DNA of 35,653 nucleotides from Clostridiales bacterium (GTDB lineage Bacteria; Bacillota; Limnochordia; Darwinibacteriales; B1SED10-159), in the NCBI GenBank assembly GCA_003559095.1, contig PWMW01000088.1, positions 1 to 35,653 of the forward strand. The letters run 5' to 3'. Both the position numbers and the translations under genes were made by a program. Under the pieces are notes generated by a model. That model saw only the letters and a program-made list of their open reading frames with translations. It ran no database searches and had not been told where the DNA came from. Below are positions 16,152 through 23,309 of this stretch, piece by piece; the first letter of the stretch is position 1, and each line of letters starts with the position of its first letter.

Positions 16152-17267
16152 TTAGGGCCGCTCTCGCTTTTCGATCTGGCGCAGTTGGAATCCCTTCATG
16201 ATGTCCGAACGGGTAATGATGCCCATCAACTCATCTTGATCGAAGACGAAAAGGCGTCCAATCTGTTCTTGGGACATCTTGGTGAGGGCTTCAAAGGCGT
16301 CGGCTCGCGGTTCGATGGTGTGCAGGTTGGACGCCATAATGTCCTGAACCCGATAGTCGTCCCGTTGGCCCGGATCAACTTTCCGTACATCCTGCATGGT
16401 CACACAACCGATCACTTCGTCCCCATTGGCTATGACCGGATATCCGGTGTGTTTTTGGTCGTACATGAAGGCCAAGAGCTGTGCCACCGTGTGATGGGCT
16501 GGCACGGACACTACATCGCGAGTCATCAGGTCAGCCACAGTGAAACCCGCTAGGGTCGTGCTGAGGAGGTTGGTCTGGTACTCGTGGTTCGCTGCGATGT
16601 AGAGGAAGAAGGCTACCAAAAGCAGGAGGATATTGCCGGAAAACACACCCAAGATGCCGAAGATGATAGCCATGGTTTGGCCTAAGGAGGTTGCGGTCTT
16701 GGTGGCCGCGAGATAATTGCCGCGGCGCGCCAGAAAGGCCCGCAGAACCCGACCGCCGTCGCTGGGAAAGGCTGGCAGGAGATTGAACACTGCCAAGACA
16801 ATGTTCATTTGACCCAGATACAGAAGGAAGATTCGCAGGTCAGCCACCATGTTCAGCGCAGAGACGCCCAGGGCATAGCAGCCGATGCCCAGAAACAGGC
16901 TGACTGCGGGTCCCATGATCGCGATGATCAGCTCATCGGCTGGTTCTTTACTCATGTCCTCAATCTCGGCAATACCGCCGAGGATCAGTAAGGTGATGCT
17001 GCGGATGTTCATGCCTCGCCGCAAAGCCATCCAAGTGTGGCCCAACTCATGGAGGGCGACACTGACGAAAAGTCCGATTCCCAGCAAAAAGCCGATGGTG
17101 TAGGAGCCGAGCACTAGGTCGGCAGGGTCCAGCTGTAACATCTCTGCAAAGAGTTCAATATTCGAGCCAAAGATCCAACCGAAGAGGGGCAGGATCAAGA
17201 GCAGGGTTATGTGCAGCCGAATGGGGATGCCAAAGACATGTCCAATGGTCCAGGCGTTTTTTAGCAT
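16152..17267 (-). CDS. Site-2 protease, M50 family with two CBS domains
   Basis: A 371-residue intramembrane zinc metalloprotease. HELGH is at 73-77 (zinc ligands H73 and H77, catalytic E74), and the third ligand D170 lies in FPSDGGRV; the family usually has a hydrophobic residue where this one has Ser169. Six or so membrane segments fill 8-225. Two CBS domains follow (about 243-300 and 305-363), which in this subfamily bind adenine nucleotides and probably gate activity. Start codon: ATG 17267 has GAGAGG about 9 bases upstream, whereas ATG 17276 abuts it, so I prefer 17267. Homologues include the B. subtilis SpoIVFB/YwhC-type proteases. The substrate is unknown; no anti-sigma factor is adjacent. 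Confidence 0.94.
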   Translation of the reverse strand: MLKNAWTIGHVFGIPIRLHITLLLILPLFGWIFGSNIELFAEMLQLDPADLVLGSYTIGFLLGIGLFVSVALHELGHTWMALRRGMNIRSITLLILGGIAEIEDMSKEPADELIIAIMGPAVSLFLGIGCYALGVSALNMVADLRIFLLYLGQMNIVLAVFNLLPAFPSDGGRVLRAFLARRGNYLAATKTATSLGQTMAIIFGILGVFSGNILLLLVAFFLYIAANHEYQTNLLSTTLAGFTVADLMTRDVVSVPAHHTVAQLLAFMYDQKHTGYPVIANGDEVIGCVTMQDVRKVDPGQRDDYRVQDIMASNLHTIEPRADAFEALTKMSQEQIGRLFVFDQDELMGIITRSDIMKGFQLRQIEKRERP

Positions 17268-17692
17268 CGAACTCATCCTCTCTTTTTGCAGTGCTTGGCG
17301 GGAAGTCTTATCTGCAGCCAACGTTACTGTGGGGCCGCAGCGCCGGTCGGCAAGCGATGGCCCTCAGTGGGCGTGATCTAGGCTGACATCTATATTATAC
17401 CATCACATGTCAGGGATGTTAAAATGCTGGCGTGCAGTTTGGGTACGTCTGTGGGGCCCTGGGAGCGGCACGCTCAGGAAACTGGTCAGGGTCAGCCAGG
17501 CACAAATTGGGCTCACGCATGCAGTACGATCCCGAGCCACGGCAGCGTGCAGCTATGCAGGGCCATTTGCAGATACGCCAGCGGGCAGAGATAGTAACGG
17601 ACGTGATAACACAACGAGAACGGCCGGGGGCCGTTCTCGTTGGTCTGCAGCCGTAAGGGGCTGTTAAGGGTCAAAGTCGTTGCTTATACGCT
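17268..17692. other. 425-base intergenic region
   Basis: This region lies between two minus-strand genes, upstream of the protease and downstream of the BON gene. Apart from the hairpin at 17612-17642 I see no gene. The short + strand frames have no ribosome sites. The A/T-rich stretch around 17388-17402 (CTATATTATACC) may contain the -10 of the protease promoter on the minus strand (GGTATAAT read leftward), with no clear -35. Confidence 0.4.
17612..17642. terminator. 14-bp hairpin after the BON gene
   Basis: CAACGAGAACGGCC (17612-17625) and GGCCGTTCTCGTTG (17629-17642) form a perfect 14-bp stem with a 3-base loop, about 50 bases after the BON gene stop on the minus strand. No T-tract follows, but its strength and position suggest transcript-end function. 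Confidence 0.6.
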
Positions 17693-18835
17693 CTATTGTT
17701 GGATTTCGAGAAAATCCACAACGTAGTTAACGCCTCGCACGTCGTAGGCTAACTCCTCGATGCGGCGGGCCTCCTGTTCATCCTGAACACGGCCAGTGAG
17801 GGCACAGACGCCATCGCTGGTTACATGAACATCCAAGTCTTCAGGCTTTGTTGATGTGTCAGCGTCTACCGCTGCCATAACCTCCCGCTTGGCATCGGAC
17901 TGTCCGGTTTCGCTTAGGGGTTTGATGGGAACGGCAGGACCCCCACTGATCAGGCCACCTTGAGCAAAGCTCCCTGTATGGGGAATGCCAGGGAATGCTT
18001 TGATCCTTGGCGCTTCGTAGTCCGGCGTATCTGCGGTGTCTGTATCCGGTGGCTGCGCTGCGGCGCCGGGTTCGGTGCTGCTGGCCACGTCTTCGGGTTT
18101 GGCATCCTTGGCCACTGTCAGTTGATCGGCGATCTCAAGACCTGGATAGACCTGCTGCGCGTGCTGCACAACGCGGTCTTTGATCAGGTAGTTGTCCACA
18201 TCACCTGTGAGGATGACAAGGTCGCCCTGAACTTCGGAACCGATAGCGAAGGGACGCCGTACAAGACCGTCATTGATCAACGCGGCCTTGAACTTCACCT
18301 TGGCAGCAGCCCGGGAAAAAACGCCGGGTTGTTCCACAACAGAACCTTCAATGGCGTCGTCCTTGACTTCAATCCGGTTGACCACATAGGAAACTTCTGG
18401 AATGCGCCAGAGGATCGTTTCCATCCGCTGTCTGTGGTTTTCGCTGGGGAGCTCACCCTGAAGTTGGACAATACCGGAGTTGGTGATATCTAGTTTGATG
18501 TCGCTGGGATCCACGGCCAGTTGGGCGGATCCCATGTGGGGAATACGTTCCTGGAGATCATGGATTTCTTCATCGCTCAAGGAAGCTACGAAGTCACCGC
18601 TCTCCAGAATGTCCGTAGAATCTGCTGTCCCAACCTGAAGTTGGTTGGCGACAGCGGTCACACCTTCCAGGGAGCTGAGAAGTTCTTCCACCCGTTCCTT
18701 TTGTGCATAGTTGTCGACACTGCCCCGCACAGTGATGACCCCGTCGTGGGCCTCGGTTTCTATGCGGAAAACGCTGACAAAGGGTTCGGCTGCCAGCGCA
18801 GCTTTGGCTTTTGTCTGCAACACAGCATCTCTCAT
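17693..18835 (-). CDS. Four-BON-domain protein without a signal peptide
   Basis: A 380-residue protein of four BON modules: about 4-68, 105-157, 176-242 and 315-378, the last two separated by a Pro/Thr/Asp-rich linker (245-310). Each module shows the alpha-beta-alpha-beta-beta signature with the conserved Gly: GVITVRGSVDN, GIVQLQGELP, DLVILTGDVDN, GVCALTGRVQD. BON domains are usually in periplasmic or outer-membrane proteins (OsmY, DolP) and bind phospholipid. This one starts MRDAVLQTKAKAALA with no hydrophobic N-terminus, so it appears cytoplasmic unless exported another way. ATG 18835 has AAAGGAG 11 bases upstream (18847-18853). The linker includes a Gly/Pro-rich segment resembling spacers of multi-domain surface proteins. 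Confidence 0.9.
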   Translation of the reverse strand: MRDAVLQTKAKAALAAEPFVSVFRIETEAHDGVITVRGSVDNYAQKERVEELLSSLEGVTAVANQLQVGTADSTDILESGDFVASLSDEEIHDLQERIPHMGSAQLAVDPSDIKLDITNSGIVQLQGELPSENHRQRMETILWRIPEVSYVVNRIEVKDDAIEGSVVEQPGVFSRAAAKVKFKAALINDGLVRRPFAIGSEVQGDLVILTGDVDNYLIKDRVVQHAQQVYPGLEIADQLTVAKDAKPEDVASSTEPGAAAQPPDTDTADTPDYEAPRIKAFPGIPHTGSFAQGGLISGGPAVPIKPLSETGQSDAKREVMAAVDADTSTKPEDLDVHVTSDGVCALTGRVQDEQEARRIEELAYDVRGVNYVVDFLEIQQ

Positions 18836-19171
18836 TGTAATGGACTCTCCTTTCAGACGTCTACAAGTCATTGGTAACGCGGTCGGAGTTTCCTGCACGG
18901 ATCAGAGGGTCGTTGTTCCCCAACACCGTGTGGCGTGGCGGACCATGGACGCAAGAAAGCACTACACCGTTGTCATAACGTGTAGTGCTTACCTAATGTC
19001 TTTCCCCTGACTCATCTTGATCGTAACATCCTCGTGGGGTGCTGTCAAATTCTCCCGTTTGGGCTGGCGGTATGGGAGGTCCGGTATTTGGGCGGTTTGC
19101 GTTGTTCTGTAAGATTGATTTGTTTGAACCAGGTAAAAGGAAATTTATGGGAATCCCGGCTTTCTTGGCCC
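18836..19171. other. Intergenic region between the PqaA-like and BON genes
   Basis: These 336 bases lie downstream of the PqaA-like gene and upstream of the BON gene, both on the minus strand. The only clear element is the hairpin at 18957-18990. The part between that hairpin and the BON start must hold the BON promoter, but no convincing -35/-10 pair is visible. Confidence 0.4.
18957..18990 (-). terminator. Terminator of the PqaA-like gene
   Basis: AAGCACTACA (18957-18966) and TGTAGTGCTT (18981-18990) form a perfect 10-bp stem, continued inside by CGTT/AACG with one bulged base. Read on the minus strand the stem is followed by TTCTTG, a modest U-rich tail. It therefore suits termination of the minus-strand gene ending at 19172. 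Confidence 0.6.
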
Positions 19172-20467
19172 TCACCGGGGAGGAATGATCTGCACGGGGG
19201 CTGCTACGGCATATTGGAGACCGTTGTCTTGGAATAGCACCTCGGCCAGAATCGCCTGGTAAAAGCCAGCATGGCGCGCATACTGGTACGCTGCTGTCTG
19301 GACGTTCTGCTGCAGACTCACCGTCTGCCAATGGGATTGGCGGAAATCCCGGGTGGTACTGGTGGCCTGCCAAAAGCGGATGATCCCTGGGGTCGTTGTT
19401 TCCAACTTCAACTGGACGCTTTCTTCTGCGGTATCTAACTCCCAGCGCAGTTCAGGCCAGGAACCCACAGTTTCCGGCTCCAACTGGGTGCGGGCAAAGG
19501 CAGCAATGGTTTCTACCAGCAGCTGGTTTTCATTGAGGCCGTGTCCGGCATTGGGAACATAGTGAACGTGGGCAGGACCGATAAGTTCAGCGAAATAAAG
19601 ATTGACGGCGTCCAACGGCCAGTAAGGGTCATTGGTTCCAACCAAGATCAATGTCGGGACCGTGATAGCATGCCGGTAGGCGTATGGATCCACCAAATTG
19701 GCCAATTCTAGACCTTCGGGCGTTTCCAGCATCTGGGGAATGTCTAGTTCCGTGTAGTCGCTGATCTGCTCGGAGTACTGACCCCAAGTGTCTAACTGAT
19801 GCTGCATCTGTGCCGGGAGATTCAGGTTGTCGTAGACGGCCGGGATGATACCAACAACCCGGGGATCCACTGCGGCGGTGAGCCACGTGGTCCAACCACG
19901 TTTGGACGCACCGCTGATGATGAATGTATCCAGATCAAGGCCGGACTGCTTTTCCCCCGCTGCCCACTGCTGGAGGGTGTCCATGGCAGCCACCACAGAA
20001 CGAGTCATGGGGAACAGGGCGGGCCAATCGCGATCCCCACTCTCAAGATACTGGATGAAGCTGTGAGCGATCAGCGCGTCCTCCCGCAGTCCATCAAAGA
20101 GAGGCTGGTTGGGAACGTCATGGAGGATGGCCACGGGCCGCTTGGCCTTCAGGGCAACACGTGCCATGAGCTGCAGGTCACTGTCACCGCTGCCACTTCC
20201 CGTAACGTAGAGCAGAGCCCCCTGCTGTGCCGTCTCGGGTGGAATAACGACCCGCAGCCGGTGTGTCCACACCGTACCCTGCCAGACGCCAGAGTCGACC
20301 AGCAGATACGCGATGTGGATACCGTCATCCCTGGCCACCGTTCGCTCCAGACGCCAGTTGAACGCTTCCCGCTCTCGTTGGACGTAGGTTTCCAAGGTAC
20401 TCGCTGCCGCGACGTCTCGGGTGCAAATGAGCAGCAGAATCACGATGAACACACCAATTCGAAGCAT
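19172..20467 (-). CDS. Secreted alpha/beta hydrolase, PhoPQ-activated (PqaA) family
   Basis: A 431-residue exported protein with a signal peptide (1-22, IGVFIVILLLICT). The body is the PqaA_like fold: S188 in the nucleophile elbow GASKRGW, an Asp in GTNDPYWPLDA (D280 or D286) and H309 in PNAGHGLNE give a plausible catalytic triad. PqaA was named in Salmonella as a PhoPQ-regulated gene; homologues occur in Dictyostelium and many environmental bacteria, and the substrate is unknown. About 340-431 form a beta-rich C-terminal domain. AGGAGGT (20477-20483 on the + strand) is 9 bases before ATG 20467. It follows the UroD-like gene by 69 bases on the same strand, so cotranscription is likely although the functions are not obviously related. 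Confidence 0.9.
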   Translation of the reverse strand: MLRIGVFIVILLLICTRDVAAASTLETYVQREREAFNWRLERTVARDDGIHIAYLLVDSGVWQGTVWTHRLRVVIPPETAQQGALLYVTGSGSGDSDLQLMARVALKAKRPVAILHDVPNQPLFDGLREDALIAHSFIQYLESGDRDWPALFPMTRSVVAAMDTLQQWAAGEKQSGLDLDTFIISGASKRGWTTWLTAAVDPRVVGIIPAVYDNLNLPAQMQHQLDTWGQYSEQISDYTELDIPQMLETPEGLELANLVDPYAYRHAITVPTLILVGTNDPYWPLDAVNLYFAELIGPAHVHYVPNAGHGLNENQLLVETIAAFARTQLEPETVGSWPELRWELDTAEESVQLKLETTTPGIIRFWQATSTTRDFRQSHWQTVSLQQNVQTAAYQYARHAGFYQAILAEVLFQDNGLQYAVAAPVQIIPPR

Positions 20468-20536
20468 ACGTTTTCTACCTCCTGGTTTCGCAAAGTTCTT
20501 TCTTCCATGATCGGCACAAGCCTTCGCCAGCGGCTG

Positions 20537-21589
20537 TTATGACGGGTCGCTGGTTGATGGGGTCAAGCTGGTGCTGGTTTCGAGGAACGCCCGGATATTG
20601 GCCAGGGGGGTTCCGGGGAGGATGCCGTTGCCAGCGGCCATCAGCAGGCCGCCCTCAGGTCTCGCAAAAATAGACCAAAGCTCTCGCACACCGTCTCGAA
20701 CTTCTTCGGGGCTGCCTTCCGGAAGCAAATGCTGGACGTCGAACCCCACGAGGAAGCTGATGCGCCCACCGAACTGGGCGGCCGTGGCATGCAGATCCAT
20801 AGTACCAATCTGGATAGGATGGATCACATCCAGACCAATCTCGACAAAATCTTCGAGGACGCTGCTGATGTTGCCGCAACTGTGCAGCCAAAAGTGCAGT
20901 CCATGGCGGTGTGCTTCTGCGATAAGTTCGCGGTAGAGAGGCTTGAGAAAGGCGCGAAATACGGTGGGGCTCATCATCAGGGAAGTTTGAGCACCGAGAT
21001 CATCGGACACAAAAATGCCGTCCACGCCGGCTGCAGCGAAGCCGCGAATGACCTTGCGATGATGTTCCAAGATGGCCTTGGAAAGAACCTGCAGCTCATC
21101 AGGATGGAGAAGAAAGTCCATGAGTACGTTTTCCATGCCGCGAATTGACCAGAGGCGTTCATAGAAGCAAAACCACCAATGGCCCAGGATATAGCGGTCG
21201 GGGTGAGCTAGCGCTGTCTGGGCAGCCTGCTCAAAGATGCCAGCTTGGTTGTCTGGGTTGGGCAACTCATTGACGTATGCTGGAAGTTCATCCCATGTGG
21301 GGAGCAGTACAGCCGCGTCTTTCGCTTCCGAAGTGGGCTGCGGCGATTTACTGTAGCTCCAGCAGTATTGGGGATCGGCGGTTGGTGAAGTCCAGAGGCC
21401 CGGTGCGGTATGCGAGACCACTACGATATCATCGGGAATTTCCGCTGCGGCCTCCTGCAGGGCTTGGTGGCCATATTTTTCTTCTAACCCTTCGCCCCAC
21501 CATTTGTGAAACACCAAAGGTACGCAGCCACCTTGCCGGCGCTCGATACAATCCATGACCTGCTGTTTTGTCAAGGGTTGCCGCAACAT
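20537..21589 (-). CDS. Uroporphyrinogen decarboxylase-like methyltransferase
   Basis: A 350-residue TIM-barrel protein of the UroD/MtaA superfamily. The HxC zinc motif H236-S-C238 (LHSCGN), found in MtaA/MtbA-like corrinoid methyltransferases and not in true heme-pathway HemE, is present, with VGFDVQHLL and AAGNGILPGTPLANI near the C-terminus. The N-terminal HemE residues for uroporphyrinogen binding are not evident. It should therefore be a zinc-dependent methyltransferase rather than a heme enzyme. No corrinoid-binding or activator protein is nearby, and its methyl donor is unknown. GGGAGG (about 21597-21602 on the + strand) lies 7 bases before ATG 21589; upstream codons to 21613 are unlikely to be translated. 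Confidence 0.9.
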   Translation of the reverse strand: MLRQPLTKQQVMDCIERRQGGCVPLVFHKWWGEGLEEKYGHQALQEAAAEIPDDIVVVSHTAPGLWTSPTADPQYCWSYSKSPQPTSEAKDAAVLLPTWDELPAYVNELPNPDNQAGIFEQAAQTALAHPDRYILGHWWFCFYERLWSIRGMENVLMDFLLHPDELQVLSKAILEHHRKVIRGFAAAGVDGIFVSDDLGAQTSLMMSPTVFRAFLKPLYRELIAEAHRHGLHFWLHSCGNISSVLEDFVEIGLDVIHPIQIGTMDLHATAAQFGGRISFLVGFDVQHLLPEGSPEEVRDGVRELWSIFARPEGGLLMAAGNGILPGTPLANIRAFLETSTSLTPSTSDPS

Positions 21590-21894
21590 GGTATTCCCTC
21601 CCGGGACTTGCATAGTATGTAGTCCTCACAGCTTGCTTCGTCGCTTCGGGCTGTCATTCCTTCGTCAAGAAAGACGTGGAGGTCGTGCCTGGAGATCGAG
21701 CCGGAACCACCGTGGCGTTGCGTGATGCAGAGCTTAGAAGTGCATGCTCTGACAACCAGGGGTACCCCAGAAACCTGATCGCGCAAGCCGGTTCCCGAAA
21801 CCGTTACCCGTCTCCGCGCAGGAATTTTCGATTCGATCACGAAACATAGTAGATAAGCAAAGAATACGCATATTCGCGAAGAAGGGGACATTTG
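21590..21894. other. Divergent intergenic region with several small hairpins
   Basis: The 305 bases between the UroD-like (-) and aldo/keto reductase (+) genes contain CAGAGC/GCTCTG (21728-21751), the palindrome GGGGTACCCC (21759-21768) and a CGGTT/AACCG hairpin. No gene is seen and no promoter matches well. These could be operators for either divergent gene. Confidence 0.35.
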
Positions 21895-23022
21895 ATGATC
21901 TACAAACCTTACGGCAAAACGGGAAAACAGGTATCAGCGGTGGGATTCGGTGGCATGCGCTTTGATACCAGCCGCAGCAATGAGGAAAACGCTGAACTTC
22001 TGCATTACGCCAGCAGCAAAGGCATTACCTACTTTGACACGGCTCCTGGCTACTGCCAGGACAAGAGTGAAGATATTTTTGGCATTGCCTTGAAAGATAT
22101 GCCTAACGATTACTATGTATCCACGAAGGGAAACCCAGAGAACTTCCCCACCGCGCAGAAGGCTCAGGACGCAGTGAAGCGCTCTCTGGAGCGGCTGGGT
22201 GTAGACAAGATTAATTTCTACCATGTCTGGTGCCTGCGGGAGATGGCCAACTATCACCTGGCCATGAAGCCGGGTGGCCAATACGAAGGGCTTCTACGGC
22301 TTAAGGAAGAAGGCCTGATTGAACATATTGTGTTTTCGTCCCATCAGCCAGGATCCGAAGTTAAGCAGATTCTGGACGAAGGCTACTTCGAAGGGGTACT
22401 GCTAGGCGTCAATATTCTCAATTTCCCTTACCGTTGGGACGGAGTCCAGGCCGCTTACGATACCGGCTATGGTGTGGCTGCCATGAATCCATTGGGCGGC
22501 GGCATGATCCCCAGCCATGAAAAGGAACTGGCGTTCTTGGCCCAAGATGGCGAAACGCCTACGGAAGCGGCGCTGCGGTTCATCATCGCTACCAAGCAGA
22601 TCAGTGTCTGTCTCAATGGCTTCACCAACAAGGAGCACATTGACATGGCCTGCCGGATAGCGGATACGGCCGAAGCGTTCACAGACGCGGATCTTAAACA
22701 GATCCGGGCAAAACTGGGCGAGAACATGAATGAGGCCTGTACGGGCTGTGGATATTGCTGGGACTGCCCACAGGACATATCCGTACCCGCTTACATGCAG
22801 GTGTACAACGAAAAGCAGATGTTCGGTGCTGATGACAAGAAGATGGTGGACGTAGTGGATGGCAACCATCGTTATGGCATATTAGTGGGAACAAAGGCGT
22901 ATGCCAAAGACTGTATTGAGTGCGGACGCTGTGAACGAGCCTGTACACAGCATCTTCCCATTATCGAACGTCTCAAGGAAATGGCCGTATGGGAATCTAA
23001 GATGGCTACTGACTTGGTCTAG
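21895..23022 (+). CDS. Aldo/keto reductase with C-terminal two-cluster ferredoxin domain
   Basis: A 375-residue oxidoreductase. The N-terminal (beta/alpha)8 barrel has the AKR tetrad: D48 and Y53 in YFDTAPGY, K78 in STKGN and H110 in FYHVW. The C-terminus has two 4Fe-4S cysteine sets: C282, C285, C288, C291 (CTGCGYCWDCP) and C340, C343, C346, C350 (CIECGRCERAC then LPI). Such fused AKR-ferredoxin proteins are common in anaerobic Firmicutes and probably couple carbonyl reduction to ferredoxin-linked electrons; the substrate is unknown. GAAGGGG (21881-21887) is 7 bases before ATG 21895; a TTG three bases earlier is too close. A terminator follows at 23047. Confidence 0.95.
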   Translation: MIYKPYGKTGKQVSAVGFGGMRFDTSRSNEENAELLHYASSKGITYFDTAPGYCQDKSEDIFGIALKDMPNDYYVSTKGNPENFPTAQKAQDAVKRSLERLGVDKINFYHVWCLREMANYHLAMKPGGQYEGLLRLKEEGLIEHIVFSSHQPGSEVKQILDEGYFEGVLLGVNILNFPYRWDGVQAAYDTGYGVAAMNPLGGGMIPSHEKELAFLAQDGETPTEAALRFIIATKQISVCLNGFTNKEHIDMACRIADTAEAFTDADLKQIRAKLGENMNEACTGCGYCWDCPQDISVPAYMQVYNEKQMFGADDKKMVDVVDGNHRYGILVGTKAYAKDCIECGRCERACTQHLPIIERLKEMAVWESKMATDLV

Positions 23023-23046
23023 TTGTTCCGGTACATGCAATGCAAC

Positions 23047-23086
23047 AAGCAGCGACGCCCTTCGTGGTCTCGCTGCTTTGTCTTTT
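23047..23086 (+). terminator. Rho-independent terminator of the aldo/keto reductase gene
   Basis: AAGCAGCGA (23047-23055) and TCGCTGCTT (23070-23078) form a perfect 9-bp stem followed by TGTCTTTT, a U-rich tail on the + strand. It starts 24 bases after the stop codon and is the best conventional terminator in the window. The remaining bases to 23309 are the leader and promoter region of the CotH gene; no clear promoter is seen. Confidence 0.8.
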
Positions 23087-23309
23087 GCGGTGCAGACCAC
23101 CGCTGCGATGCCAGCGTAGTGTCTTGAATCGCCGGACGGGGTTTGGTGGATTTACGAGCTGCGGGGATGCATCGTCGCCGGGGTTTTTGGTGTTTTGTGT
23201 TCACCAGGTATCTGGAAAATTATGGCATCAACGTGAGTCCAGTTCACTGTGTTTAGGAATATGTTGGAAGTTGGTTCGGGATAGATCATGGGGTGTTCAG
23301 GAGGTTGCT

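Noticed and set aside
17407-17667. Short + strand frames between the protease and BON genes
   Set aside because: They end in the terminator-like hairpin, have no ribosome sites and resemble no family.
20537-21589. Heme biosynthesis gene hemE
   Set aside because: The HxC zinc motif is that of corrinoid-type methyltransferases, and no other heme gene is nearby.
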